A DNA stretch of 64,000 nucleotides from Hymenobacter sp. BT730 (GCF_030542105.1 NZ_JAUOFB010000006.1:62001-126000); one strand, 5' to 3'; positions 1 to 8,514 are shown, numbered from the stretch's first letter. Translations and numbers: made by a program. Notes: generated by a model from the sequence alone, not told the origin.

Positions 1-56
1 CGCACAGGAGTAACAGCATTACTGCGCCTGATTTCTGGCTTCGATTTACGGCTGCA

Positions 57-108
57 TTTCAGACCTGTCTTCAGTTCGGCTTCTTTCCATCTTCCATCTG
101 CTGAAGTT
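57..108 (+). pseudogene. Decayed copy of the 5' end of the HupE/UreJ-like gene
   Basis: About 50 bases here align with bases 701-752, the first codons of the HupE/UreJ-like gene at 690. I count roughly 80 percent identity with a single one-base gap. The frame reads F-Q-T-C-L-Q-F-G-F-F and is then shifted and reaches a stop, whereas the intact gene reads F-Q-T-Y-L-Q-L-G-F-F-H-I-F. Similarity fades on both sides. This looks like a remnant of a duplication or of a replaced paralogue, now separated from the intact gene by the minus-strand gene at 132-617. The alignment was done by eye. Confidence 0.5.
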
Positions 109-131
109 ATGCCTGCTGAATAATTCAGCAC

Positions 132-617
132 TTAGCGCAGTTTTGCCAGCTGCCGGGGCAACTGACGTTGCATACGCCGGGGTAATTCATGTTTCTGCTC
201 GTAAATCAACACCATTTCCCGCTCGCTAACCCGCGAGTTCCTGGCGGAAGCGTTAAGAGCGACATAGCCCAGGACACCAGTGCTAATTGTACCTACCACG
301 ATTTTTATAATAGAACTCGTTTGGGGGTTATCTGTTCCGCCGCCGGATGAGTGCCAACTAGGCCCAAAATCCCACTCACTGAGGACCGAATAAGCGGTAC
401 CAACGGCAAGAACGGGAGTCAAACCCAGCATCACTCGCGCGCTGCGGCGGTGTTTTAGGTAAATAGCCTGAATGGCCCGCAGGGTATCGGCGTGGGTATA
501 GGTTGCGGCAGCAGCTGCCGGTTGGGCACTACGGATGATGGAATCAGCGGGGGTTTGCGACCAGGAGCTATGAGCTATACCGGTAAGTAATCCGAGAAAA
601 AGCACTAATCGGAGCAT
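132..617 (-). CDS. Exported hypothetical protein
   Basis: Not a family I recognise. The ATG at 617 gives about 161 residues beginning MLRLVLFLGLLTGIAHSSWSQ, which has the form of a signal peptide ending near SWSQ. A GTG at 641 would add eight residues in front and is less likely. The mature part has an Ala-rich spacer and a stretch (LKHRRSARVMLGLTPVLAVGTAYSVL) with moderate hydrophobicity. A second weakly hydrophobic stretch (IIKIVVGTISTGVLGYVAL) follows, then a basic, Gln/Arg-rich C-terminus. A periplasmic or membrane-associated protein is likely. It is transcribed divergently from the HupE/UreJ-like gene, with a short shared upstream region. Confidence 0.6.
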   Translation of the reverse strand: MLRLVLFLGLLTGIAHSSWSQTPADSIIRSAQPAAAAATYTHADTLRAIQAIYLKHRRSARVMLGLTPVLAVGTAYSVLSEWDFGPSWHSSGGGTDNPQTSSIIKIVVGTISTGVLGYVALNASARNSRVSEREMVLIYEQKHELPRRMQRQLPRQLAKLR

Positions 618-677
618 AATCAGGAAGTAGTATATAGACACTTACGGCGGTAATATAGTAGTTCAGACTCCCGTGCC

Positions 678-685
678 TAGCTTTG
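678..685 (+). promoter_or_regulatory. Candidate Bacteroidota -7 box (TAGCTTTG)
   Basis: TAGCTTTG matches the TAnnTTTG -7 element of the Bacteroidota housekeeping sigma factor. It ends only four bases before the ATG at 690, so transcription would start at or next to the start codon (a leaderless message). No good TTTG is seen 19-22 bases upstream, so the call is tentative. Confidence 0.35.
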
Positions 686-689
686 CCGT

Positions 690-1280
690 ATGTCGTCCGT
701 ATTCCAGACCTACCTTCAATTAGGCTTCTTTCACATCTTCAATCTGCAGGCCTACGACCATCTGGTGTTTCTGCTGGCTTTATGCGCACCCTATGTGCTG
801 CAGGACTGGCGGCGTGTGGTAGCCTTGGTTACCAGCTTCACCGTGGGGCACTCCATTACGCTGGCATTGGCTACCCTTGGTTTTATGCAGTACAGCCCCT
901 CCCTGATTGAAGTGCTGATTCCCATTACCATTCTGCTCACGTGCCTGGTGAACCTGCGCAAGGCCGGGCAGCGCCCCAACCCCAAGGCGCCCATCGTGCT
1001 GGCGTTGCCTAACCTACTGGCTGTCAGCTTCGGCCTGATTCATGGCCTCGGGTTTTCCAGCTACCTGCGCGAGTTGCTGGGCCACCAGAGCCGGCCAGTG
1101 CTGGAACTGCTGGCTTTCAATGTGGGCGTGGAACTAGGGCAGCTCTTAATTGTGTCTTTGATCCTGATACTGGGCTTTATTGTACTGCGCATGCTGCGTG
1201 CTGCCCGCCGCGACTGGCTATTGGTAGTAAGCGGCGCCGCCGCCGGTATTGCGGCTATTTTATTGCTGCAGCACGTGTAA
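690..1280 (+). CDS. HupE/UreJ family membrane protein
   Basis: A 196-residue integral membrane protein of the HupE/UreJ_2 type. The N-terminal region carries the family signature: G-F-F-H-I-F near residue 12, D-H-L-V-F-L-L near 23, and G-H-S-I-T-L-A-L-A near 53. The spaced histidines and Asp are thought to bind a metal ion. A second H-G-L-G-F-S motif follows near residue 115. About six membrane segments are visible. Family members accompany hydrogenase or urease operons and are proposed nickel or other metal transporters, but no such operon is present here. In Bacteroidota, stand-alone copies are common and their substrate is unknown. A decayed copy of the 5' end lies at 57-108. Confidence 0.82.
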   Translation: MSSVFQTYLQLGFFHIFNLQAYDHLVFLLALCAPYVLQDWRRVVALVTSFTVGHSITLALATLGFMQYSPSLIEVLIPITILLTCLVNLRKAGQRPNPKAPIVLALPNLLAVSFGLIHGLGFSSYLRELLGHQSRPVLELLAFNVGVELGQLLIVSLILILGFIVLRMLRAARRDWLLVVSGAAAGIAAILLLQHV

Positions 1281-1368
1281 GGCAGGCTAAAGTCCAACCT
1301 GTATAGGGGCTGCTAATCTGATGCAACGTTATCAGCCCAAAAGTGTCTTATTTCGCATTGCCATTTCG

Positions 1369-1376
1369 TAGCTTTG
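1369..1376 (+). promoter_or_regulatory. Candidate -7 box for the M1 peptidase gene
   Basis: TAGCTTTG fits TAnnTTTG and predicts a transcript start around 1382. That lies downstream of an alternative in-frame start at 1343, so it supports translation from the ATG at 1415. No convincing -33 element is seen at the expected spacing. Confidence 0.4.
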
Positions 1377-1414
1377 ATTTTCTGTCCTTTGCTTTTCGTT
1401 TCACCCCAGTTTTC

Positions 1415-3766
1415 ATGCTGAAACATTTCTTCCTCACAGCCGGTGTGGCGGTGCTGGTAGCGGGCCCTTTAGCCGCCCAGAACACCAACTCCGGCACCGA
1501 TAAATTCTCCCAGTTGGGGCCAGAGCTGCCCACGCCCAACACGTATCGCACGGCCTCCGGCGCCCCCGGCAGCGAGTATTGGCAGCAGCGCGCCGACTAC
1601 AACATTCAGGTGAAGCTGGATGATGAGAAGCAGTCCATCACGGGTTCCGAGGACATCACCTACACCAACCTCTCGCCCGATGTGCTGACCTATCTGTGGG
1701 TGCAGCTGGACCAGAACATCATGGACAAAAACTCCATCACGCAAGCCACGGAAGTCGGCGAGCTGTCGGATAAGATGTCCTTCCGCGGGTTGGAGTACCT
1801 GATGAACTCTGATTTTGAAGGTGGCTTCAAGATTTCGGAAGTAAAGCTGAAGGGCGGCAAAGCCCTGCCCCACGTTATCAACCACACCATGATGCGCATT
1901 GACCTGCCCACGCCCTTGCGGCCCAAGCAGGCGGTTACGTTCAGCATCAAGTGGAGCTATAACATCAACGACCAGCTGAAAATCAATCAGCGCTCCGGCT
2001 ACGAGTTTTTCCCCGAGGACAAGAACTACCTCTACGAAATTGCCCAGTTCTACCCCCGCATGGCGGTGTACTCTGACTTTCAGGGCTGGCAGCACAAGCA
2101 GTTTTTGGGCAATGGCGAGTTTGCCCTGCCCTTCGGTGACTACCGCGTGAGCATTACGGCTCCCGCCGACCACGTGGTAGCTTCTACCGGCACCCTGCAG
2201 AACCCTGGCGAAGTACTAACCGCTACCCAGCGCCAGCGCCTGGAGAAAGCCAAAAACGCTAAAACGCCTGTGCTCATCGTGAGCCAGCAGGAAGCTGAAG
2301 CCGCCGAGCAGAAGCGTGCCAAAGGTACCAAAACCTGGACCTACGCCGCTAAAAACGTGCGTGACTTTGCCTGGGCTTCGTCCCGCAAATTTATCTGGGA
2401 TGCCATGCAGATTAAGCAGGCCGGCAAGCCCGTAATGTGCATGAGCTACTACCCCAAAGAGGGCAACCCACTGTGGGGCAAATACTCCACGGAAGTAGTA
2501 GCGCACACCATTAAAACCTACTCCAAGTACACCATCGACTACGAATACCCGGTAGCTATTTCAGTGCACGGCCCAGTGGGCGGCATGGAATACCCCATGC
2601 TGTGCTTCAACGGCGGCCGCCCCGAGAAAGACGGCACCTACTCAGCGGAGCGGAAATACGGGATGATTTCGGTGATTATCCACGAAGTGGGCCACAACTT
2701 CTTCCCCATGATCATCAACTCCGATGAGCGCCAGTGGACGTGGATGGACGAAGGCCTGAACACCTTTGTGCAGTACCTCACGGAGCAGGAATGGGAGCGT
2801 GGCTACCCCTCGCGCCGCGGCGAGCCCAAGCTGATTGTGGACTACATGCGCACCGGCAAAAACGTGCAGACCCCGATTATGACCAACTCGGAATCGGTGC
2901 TGCAGTTTGGGCCGAACGCCTACGCCAAGCCCGCTACCGGCCTGAACATTCTGCGCGAGACCATTCTGGGCCGTCAGCTTTTCGATTACGCCTTTAAGGA
3001 ATACGCCCGGCGCTGGGCCTACAAGCACCCCGAGCCCGCCGACTTCTTCCGCACAATGGAAGACGCTTCCGGCACCGACCTGGACTGGTTCTGGCGCGGC
3101 TGGTTCTACACCACCGACTACACCGACCTCAGCATTGAGGGCGTGAAGTGGTACACCGTAGACTCCAAAAACCCCGAAATTGAAAATGCCCGCAAGCGCG
3201 AGCAGCTGAACGCGGCCCCCAAGACCCTTTCGGAGCAGCGCAACCTGCAGGATATCAAGCGCACCCTGGTAGACGACAAGCCCGAACTGAAGGACTTCTA
3301 CAACCAGTATGACCCGCTGGCTACCACGGAGGCCGACAAGAAGCGCTACCAGGAGTATGTATCTAAGCTCACCCCTGAGCAGCAGAAGCGCCTTTCCGGC
3401 GGCCTGCACTTCTACGAGGTAAGCCTGAAAAACCTGGGTGGCCTCACCATGCCGGTTATTGTGCAGATGACCTACGAGGACGGCAAGCAGGAAGTAGTGA
3501 ACATCCCGGCTGAAATCTGGCGCAAGAACAATGCCCAGGTAACCAAGGTGTTCATCACCGAAAAGCCGGTAGTAAGCTTCGTGCTGGACCCCTTCCTGGA
3601 AACGGCCGATACAGACCTCTCCAACAATGCCTTCCCGCACCGGAATTCGCCTTCGCGCTTTGAGCTGTTCGAACAGCAGCAGCGCGTGCAGACTAACCCG
3701 ATGCAGAACGCCATGCAGCAGACGGAGAAGAAGTCAAGCGGCAGCAGCACAGGCGGCAGTAACTAG
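1415..3766 (+). CDS. Exported M1 family zinc metallopeptidase
   Basis: A gluzincin aminopeptidase of the M1 family that removes N-terminal residues from peptides, here probably in the periplasm or outside the cell. The start at 1415 gives 783 residues beginning with a signal peptide (MLKHFFLTAGVAVLVAGPLAAQ). The zinc site is HEVGH at residues 423-427, with the third ligand Glu446 at exactly the HEXXH-X18-E spacing. The N-terminal third has the beta-rich M1 fold (substrate-side motif G-P-V-G-G-M-E-Y-P, the GxMEN-equivalent, around residue 389). The protein ends in a low-complexity Gln/Ser/Gly tail with no T9SS sorting domain. It is monocistronic, with a strong terminator at 3798. Confidence 0.92.
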   Translation: MLKHFFLTAGVAVLVAGPLAAQNTNSGTDKFSQLGPELPTPNTYRTASGAPGSEYWQQRADYNIQVKLDDEKQSITGSEDITYTNLSPDVLTYLWVQLDQNIMDKNSITQATEVGELSDKMSFRGLEYLMNSDFEGGFKISEVKLKGGKALPHVINHTMMRIDLPTPLRPKQAVTFSIKWSYNINDQLKINQRSGYEFFPEDKNYLYEIAQFYPRMAVYSDFQGWQHKQFLGNGEFALPFGDYRVSITAPADHVVASTGTLQNPGEVLTATQRQRLEKAKNAKTPVLIVSQQEAEAAEQKRAKGTKTWTYAAKNVRDFAWASSRKFIWDAMQIKQAGKPVMCMSYYPKEGNPLWGKYSTEVVAHTIKTYSKYTIDYEYPVAISVHGPVGGMEYPMLCFNGGRPEKDGTYSAERKYGMISVIIHEVGHNFFPMIINSDERQWTWMDEGLNTFVQYLTEQEWERGYPSRRGEPKLIVDYMRTGKNVQTPIMTNSESVLQFGPNAYAKPATGLNILRETILGRQLFDYAFKEYARRWAYKHPEPADFFRTMEDASGTDLDWFWRGWFYTTDYTDLSIEGVKWYTVDSKNPEIENARKREQLNAAPKTLSEQRNLQDIKRTLVDDKPELKDFYNQYDPLATTEADKKRYQEYVSKLTPEQQKRLSGGLHFYEVSLKNLGGLTMPVIVQMTYEDGKQEVVNIPAEIWRKNNAQVTKVFITEKPVVSFVLDPFLETADTDLSNNAFPHRNSPSRFELFEQQQRVQTNPMQNAMQQTEKKSSGSSTGGSN

Positions 3767-3797
3767 ATATAGATAATAGTAGAAATATCACTCGTTA

Positions 3798-3833
3798 AAC
3801 GACCTCCTTGCTTAGGCAAGGAGGTCGTTTTTT
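3798..3833 (+). terminator. Rho-independent terminator after the M1 peptidase gene
   Basis: A perfect 14-bp stem (3798-3811 with 3816-3829), loop TTAG, then a run of six T. Confidence 0.9.
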
Positions 3834-3869
3834 ATGTAGCTTCCAGAAGCTAAATACACCGTGCTACAT

Positions 3870-4610
3870 ATGAGCTTTCAAGAGGATAAAGAGTACTTCG
3901 CGTTTAATGAACAAAGATTTAATTATTGGCCTATATACGATACTATCAAGCAGTATTACCCTCTTGGGATATATACCAATGAAGAGAGCAGGGGATTATA
4001 TGATAGTTATCCTGGCAGCAAAGCATTGCAGTCAGTTATACATAACAATATCTGGAACAAAAAGAATTTCAGCCAAGGATGGAGCGAATTTGAAAAATTC
4101 CTTCGCCAATACTTTAAGAGGCAGGTTATAGGGACGACCTATGCAAATGCACCTAGCTTTAGTTCCTATGTATTATTAGAAAAAACCCACTTAGATAAGC
4201 TATTCCATTATAAAGAGCTGCATTTCACCGTTAGTTTACTTGGCCCCTTCTACACGATTTATGGCCTTGATTTCACTGGTATTAAACTAGAAGAAATATG
4301 GGACCCATTAGATACTTCAAATAGAAGAATAGTTGACCGTAGCTCTATTAGTGCTATTACAACTTCTCCTTACCTAGAGTATGAAACTCACTTTATTGAC
4401 TTAGAGGCACAGATAAAACAGCGTTATCCTCAGTTTCGGATGGTTCCATTCAACATGAACATGAAGAGCATAAAAGGACTACGCACAGGATTGTATCTTC
4501 AACAAGAAAACTGTGTCTTCCACGCTTTATTTAATGAAATCCATTCTTTAGCTGATACTCACATAGTTCGTGGGGATAAGTTTTATGGCCATAACGAATG
4601 GAGAATTTAG
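3870..4610 (+). CDS. Hypothetical protein, AT-rich orphan gene
   Basis: No family recognised. The ATG at 3870 gives 246 residues; a GTG at 3861 is also possible. The product is cytoplasmic in character: no signal peptide or membrane segment, rich in Phe, Tyr, Asn, Ile and Lys, with scattered aromatic clusters such as N-Y-W-P-I-Y-D. Base composition is clearly more AT-rich than in the flanking GC-rich genes, and codons ending in A or T dominate, which suggests recent acquisition. It stands alone between the M1 peptidase terminator and the PH-domain gene. Proteins of this look are often cargo in accessory loci (for example immunity proteins), but nothing in the sequence shows that here. Confidence 0.7.
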   Translation: MSFQEDKEYFAFNEQRFNYWPIYDTIKQYYPLGIYTNEESRGLYDSYPGSKALQSVIHNNIWNKKNFSQGWSEFEKFLRQYFKRQVIGTTYANAPSFSSYVLLEKTHLDKLFHYKELHFTVSLLGPFYTIYGLDFTGIKLEEIWDPLDTSNRRIVDRSSISAITTSPYLEYETHFIDLEAQIKQRYPQFRMVPFNMNMKSIKGLRTGLYLQQENCVFHALFNEIHSLADTHIVRGDKFYGHNEWRI

Positions 4611-4679
4611 TAGATAAGACCAACTTGTTAGTTAGGAGTTTGAAGAATTACGTTACCTAAGTTTTCAACAACTTTTCAC

Positions 4680-5054
4680 ATGGGACTACTCGACGGCTTA
4701 CTCGGCAATGCATCAGAAAAGGATGCGCAGGAACTACAGGATGAGTTGACGAAGGTGCTGGCTTCTACCGAGCGGGTAGAACGGGCCTACGTGCTCATCC
4801 GGGACCAGATAGTGTTTACCAACAAGCGCCTGATTACCGTGGATAAGCAGGGAATAACGGGCAAAAAGGCTGAGCTGCTGAGCATTCCTTACCGCAGCAT
4901 CACGCAGTTTTCTATGGAAACCACCGGGCACTTTGATATTGAGTCGGAGCTGAAAATCTGGGTGCGCGGTCAGGCGGCCCCCATCATCAAAACCTTCCGC
5001 GACGATAAAAGCATCCACGACATTTACCGGGCCCTGAGCGAGTACGCCTTGTAG
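4680..5054 (+). CDS. Bacterial PH-domain (YvbH-like) protein
   Basis: A 124-residue cytoplasmic protein matching the bPH_1 (YvbH-like) family. The first 30 residues are helical and acidic (GLLGNASEKDAQELQDELTK). A PH-like beta barrel follows, with the typical strands R-D-Q-I-V-F-T-N-K-R-L-I-T-V-D-K and S-I-P-Y-R-S-I-T-Q-F-S, and a closing helix D-I-Y-R-A-L-S-E-Y. Length and motif order are normal for the family. Function is not established; PH folds in bacteria usually mediate binding or oligomerisation. It lies alone between two unrelated small genes, on the same strand. Confidence 0.8.
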   Translation: MGLLDGLLGNASEKDAQELQDELTKVLASTERVERAYVLIRDQIVFTNKRLITVDKQGITGKKAELLSIPYRSITQFSMETTGHFDIESELKIWVRGQAAPIIKTFRDDKSIHDIYRALSEYAL

Positions 5055-5122
5055 AGCAGCTGCCTGCAATCATTTCGGCAGGCCAAGGCTCCTTAAGGCA
5101 TACCCCTACTCTACCCCTGTTT

Positions 5123-5497
5123 ATGCATAAGTTATTTCTGGCTACCGTTGTCGGCTTGTTAGCCTTGGGGCTGATTAGTAGCTGCAGGGAAGAAAATGTA
5201 GATCTGCAAATGGACTGCGCCCGTGGCCGGGTAATTAGCCACAGCTGCAACGGCTTGCTTATTCAGTTGCTAGAGGAGCCTACCATTGGTCAAAGCATTA
5301 CGTATCAGGACACGGTATATACCAACGTTTTTGGCACCTACTCCCCACTTTCTGATACGCTAAGCGCTGGCGACACCTTCGTATTCAGTCTGCAGCCTGC
5401 CACTGATGCGGAAGCGGGTGCTCATCCTTGCCTGGCCATCTACCAGAGTTTCGACGTGCCCCAACTCACAGTGGGGCCGGCTAAATGCCAGAAATAG
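5123..5497 (+). CDS. Small lipoprotein, function unknown
   Basis: A 124-residue protein with a lipoprotein signal: a short basic N-terminus, hydrophobic core LATVVGLLALGL, and a lipobox ISSC placing the lipidated Cys near residue 21. The mature part has four further cysteines, two near the N-terminus (MDCARG, HSCNG) and two near the C-terminus (HPCLAI and the final KCQK). Disulfides in the periplasm are therefore plausible. No domain is recognised. Bacteroidota genomes carry many such single-gene lipoproteins. No operon partner is evident. Confidence 0.7.
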   Translation: MHKLFLATVVGLLALGLISSCREENVDLQMDCARGRVISHSCNGLLIQLLEEPTIGQSITYQDTVYTNVFGTYSPLSDTLSAGDTFVFSLQPATDAEAGAHPCLAIYQSFDVPQLTVGPAKCQK

Positions 5498-5576
5498 TTC
5501 TGGCTCCCAGGGCTGGCTATGTTAAACCGTGTTTAGCATAAGGGGCGGTGGGCCTGACTTATTATTTCATCTGCCC

Positions 5577-6230
5577 ATGGCTCGATTTACTCGTACCCAA
5601 ACCATTGCCCAAGCGAGGCAAACTCCGCTTATTCCGGTGTTTTATCACGCGCAGCAGTCCTATGCCCGCCAAGTCTTAAAGGCCTGTTATGAAGGCGGGG
5701 TGCGGCTTTTTGAGTTTACCAATCGGGGCCCCAACGACTTTACCATCTTTGCCGAGCTGCAGCGCTTTGTGGAAGCAGAATACCCCGACCTGCAACTGGG
5801 CGCGGGCACTATTTTCACGGCCGAGGAAGCGGAGCACTTTATTGATGCCGGGGCCGATTTTATCATCCAACCCATCATCAGCCCGGAAGTAGCCGCCGTT
5901 TGTCAGCGCCACGATTTGGCCTGGCTTCCCGGAGCCATGACGCTCAACGAGGTATACCAGGCCCAGCAAATGGGGGCCGCCTTGGTAAAGCTTTTTCCAT
6001 CGGCGCAGTTAGGGCCAGCCTACCTGAAAGCATTGCGAGGCTCGATGCCCACCCTGCCCATAATGGTTACGGGCGGCATCCAGCCTACCGTACCGGTCCT
6101 CACGGAATGGCGCGATGCGGGCGCCACTTGTGCGGGGATTGATGCCCGCCTGCTGCTGACGGATAATCCAGCCACCTTATCGGCGCAGGTAACTATGCTG
6201 CTGCGGGCCCTGAGTACCAAAGTAGAATAG
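5577..6230 (+). CDS. eda: KDPG/KHG aldolase (class I)
   Basis: Bifunctional 4-hydroxy-2-oxoglutarate / 2-dehydro-3-deoxyphosphogluconate aldolase, which splits KDPG to pyruvate and glyceraldehyde 3-phosphate (Entner-Doudoroff and uronate catabolism). The ATG at 5577 gives 217 residues; an upstream GTG at 5529 adds a poor leader. Visible residues are Glu46 in R-L-F-E-F-T-N-R-G, the Schiff-base Lys138 in A-L-V-K-L-F-P-S, and the phosphate-binding G-G-I-Q near 157. Length is standard. No edd, kdgK or uronate genes are nearby, so it is an isolated copy. It ends at a shared bidirectional terminator facing the NADH dehydrogenase gene. Confidence 0.92.
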   Translation: MARFTRTQTIAQARQTPLIPVFYHAQQSYARQVLKACYEGGVRLFEFTNRGPNDFTIFAELQRFVEAEYPDLQLGAGTIFTAEEAEHFIDAGADFIIQPIISPEVAAVCQRHDLAWLPGAMTLNEVYQAQQMGAALVKLFPSAQLGPAYLKALRGSMPTLPIMVTGGIQPTVPVLTEWRDAGATCAGIDARLLLTDNPATLSAQVTMLLRALSTKVE

Positions 6231-6242
6231 ACAGGACTTATG

Positions 6243-6299
6243 AAACAAGCAGTGGGGCCCGGTAACGAATAGTACGTTACCGGGCCCCACTGCTTGTTT
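6243..6299. terminator. Bidirectional terminator between eda and the NDH-2 gene
   Basis: A perfect 25-bp stem (6243-6267 with 6275-6299) with loop AATAGTA, flanked by T and A tracts, located between two convergent genes. It can serve both strands. Confidence 0.9.
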
Positions 6300-6312
6300 T
6301 TAGCCGAATAGG

Positions 6313-7689
6313 CTACCCTACCGGCGTTTGAATAGCTGGCGGTGCGGGGTTGTACTGGGGCGTAGCATTCTGGTGTTCGGCGGGACGCTTGCCTTTGTCG
6401 TCCTTCATATCCCGGCGGCTGAAGGGACGAATAATGAGGCGCAGCGCTTGGTCGGAGCTGAAGTAGCTGAAGGCCCAGTCGACGAAGGCTACCACTTTAT
6501 TGCGGAAGCCCACCAGTGTCATCAGGTGCACAAAAAGCCACGTAAACCAGCCCATAATGCCGTTGAAGTGCACATCTTTGGGCAAGTCTACCACGGCCTT
6601 GTTGCGGCTCACAATGGCCATAACGCCTTTGTTCAGGTACTTAAAGTTTTCGGGCGCTTGTCCCTGCAGAACCCGCACCAGGTTCTTAGCCAGTAAATCC
6701 GCCTGTTGCTGGGCTACGGGTGCCAGCATGGGCAAGCCGCGGGGCATTTCCTCGGTCACCATATTGGCTACGTCGCCAATAGCGAAGACATTTTCGAAGC
6801 CTTCCACGCGGTTCCACTGGTTGACGTTGATGCGCTTATTGCGCGCCACAATTTCGGGCGGCAAGCCCGCCACGGCAGCCCCATTTACCCCGGCTGCCCA
6901 AATAAGGTTTTCGGTTGGAATAAAGTCAGTTTCGGAATAATAAGCCCGGCAGTTTTCGTAGCGCTTTATAGAAGTATTCAGGCGAATCTGCACGCCCAGC
7001 TCTTCCAGATATTCCTGTGATTTCTGCTGCGACTTTTTAGACATCGGCCCTAGTAGCTCTCCCCCGGCTTCTACCAGAATAATCTGCATCTGGCGCAAAT
7101 CCAGCTCGGGGTAATCTTTGGGCAGTACGTGCTTGCGCATCTCCGCCAAAGAGCCACTGATTTCTACTCCAGTGGGCCCACCACCCACGACTACTATATT
7201 CAGCAGCGCCTGCCGCTCATCCGGATTTTCGGTGAGCAGCGCTTTTTCGAAGTTCTGAAAAATAAAGCTGCGCAGATTCAGGGCATTGGGAATGCTTTTG
7301 ATCTGCATGGCATTGCGCTCCAGGCTCTCAATACCAAAGAAATTGGTGAGGGAGCCGGTAGCCAGCACCAGATAGTCGTAGCGAATGTCGCCGATGTGGG
7401 TAACCACCGTGTTGCGCTCCGGATCTACGCGCTGCACATCGGCCATGCGGTAGAAGAAATTCTCCTGGCCCGCAAATATTTTACGAATGGGATAGGCAAT
7501 GCTGTCAGCTTCCAGCGCGCCGGTAGCTACTTGATAAAGAAGCGGTTGAAAATTGTGGTAGTTATTCCGGTCGATGACCACTACCTGCACTGGGGCGTGG
7601 CGCAATTCTTTAGCCAGACGCAGGCCGGCAAAGCCACAGCCTACAATTACTACCCGCGGATTTTTTGAAACCGGAAGGTTCGTATCCAT
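6313..7689 (-). CDS. ndh: Type II NADH dehydrogenase (NDH-2)
   Basis: A 458-residue FAD-dependent oxidoreductase that passes electrons from NADH to quinone without pumping protons, at the inner face of the membrane. The N-terminal FAD-binding Rossmann motif is V-I-V-G-C-G-F-A-G-L near residue 14. The second, NADH-binding motif is V-V-V-G-G-G-P-T-G-V-E near 166. The FAD-contacting A-I-G-D-V-A lies near 297. The C-terminal 90 residues contain amphipathic and hydrophobic stretches (W-F-T-W-L-F-V-H-L-M, A-F-V-D-W-A-F-S-Y-F) that anchor NDH-2 to the membrane. The gene stands alone and would operate beside the complex I encoded at 14-22 and 44-50 kb. Confidence 0.9.
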   Translation of the reverse strand: MDTNLPVSKNPRVVIVGCGFAGLRLAKELRHAPVQVVVIDRNNYHNFQPLLYQVATGALEADSIAYPIRKIFAGQENFFYRMADVQRVDPERNTVVTHIGDIRYDYLVLATGSLTNFFGIESLERNAMQIKSIPNALNLRSFIFQNFEKALLTENPDERQALLNIVVVGGGPTGVEISGSLAEMRKHVLPKDYPELDLRQMQIILVEAGGELLGPMSKKSQQKSQEYLEELGVQIRLNTSIKRYENCRAYYSETDFIPTENLIWAAGVNGAAVAGLPPEIVARNKRINVNQWNRVEGFENVFAIGDVANMVTEEMPRGLPMLAPVAQQQADLLAKNLVRVLQGQAPENFKYLNKGVMAIVSRNKAVVDLPKDVHFNGIMGWFTWLFVHLMTLVGFRNKVVAFVDWAFSYFSSDQALRLIIRPFSRRDMKDDKGKRPAEHQNATPQYNPAPPAIQTPVG

Positions 7690-7778
7690 ATAAAATCAGC
7701 TACTAATGAAGCAAACACTGGCTTTACCGGGAAAACCCTTCGGAGGTTGCCTTGCGCAGCACGGGAACCGGGTAAAAC

Positions 7779-7809
7779 GAAAAACGCCATGCTGGGGAGC
7801 ATGGCGTTT
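7779..7809 (-). terminator. Terminator downstream of the carboxypeptidase-like domain gene
   Basis: A 12-bp stem (7782-7793 with 7798-7809), loop GGGG, followed on the minus strand by five T. It is placed just after the stop codon at 7834. Confidence 0.85.
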
Positions 7810-7833
7810 CGTATGGTGGATTAGCACAGACGC

Positions 7834-8514
7834 TTAGTATTCGTCGTCCGTTTTCTTTTTGAAGTCGCCTTTTTTCACCTGGTTGATAAGCTGCAGCCAG
7901 CTAAAGGGGTTCAGCAGTGGGTTGTTGGCCTGCACCGATGGGCCGATGCCCATGCGCCGGTCCCGGTCGAACTGCTGCTGCTGCATAGTTTGGCGGTAGT
8001 TACCCACACTGGTAACCGGGGCATTGTTGAAAATGCGCCGCATAATCTCCTCGTTAAGGTTTTCGGCGGTGCGGGAGCCCCGCTCGGTGGGCAAGCGCAG
8101 GGCCAGAAAGGCCTTTTTAAAGTCTTTTTCCGTCACGTAGGGAAAAATGCGCACTTCCGGCAGCATGGTGGCATCTTCCTTCAGCTGCACAATAACGGAG
8201 TAGCTCTGGCGCGGGTAGTCCGGCGGAATTACCACCCACTGGTTGCGGTAGCCCAGGGAGCGAATCACAATACTATCACCGGCCAACACGGGCAGGGAGA
8301 AATAGCCGTAGGCGTTGGTGGCTGTGCCACGGCCGGCCTGGGGTACCATTACGGTGGCGCCTGGTACGCCCAAAAGGGAGTCGCCGGTAGCTACAATGCC
8401 CGTAAACTGCACTACGCGCCGCTGGCCCTGTGCCTGGGCACCCAAAGAGCAGGCCGCCCATATCAGCAGCACTAACGCGGCAAAAAGGTATTTATATCGA
8501 ACTACAACAGACAT
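7834..8514 (-). CDS. Exported carboxypeptidase-like regulatory domain protein
   Basis: About 226 residues (an ATG at 8523 would add three more). An N-terminal hydrophobic segment (YLFAALVLLIWAACSLGAQAQ) is a signal peptide. The next 85 residues form a CarboxypepD_reg-like beta-sandwich, with the typical G-I-V-A-T-G-D-S-L-L-G-V-P-G-A-T-V, T-N-A-Y-G-Y-F-S-L-P and L-G-Y-R motifs. This domain is shared with SusC/TonB receptors and many Bacteroidota surface proteins. The C-terminal half is Gln/Arg-rich, without a recognised domain, and ends in a charged tail (KKGDFKKKTDDEY). A periplasmic or outer-membrane role is likely but unproven. Confidence 0.78.
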   Translation of the reverse strand: MSVVVRYKYLFAALVLLIWAACSLGAQAQGQRRVVQFTGIVATGDSLLGVPGATVMVPQAGRGTATNAYGYFSLPVLAGDSIVIRSLGYRNQWVVIPPDYPRQSYSVIVQLKEDATMLPEVRIFPYVTEKDFKKAFLALRLPTERGSRTAENLNEEIMRRIFNNAPVTSVGNYRQTMQQQQFDRDRRMGIGPSVQANNPLLNPFSWLQLINQVKKGDFKKKTDDEY

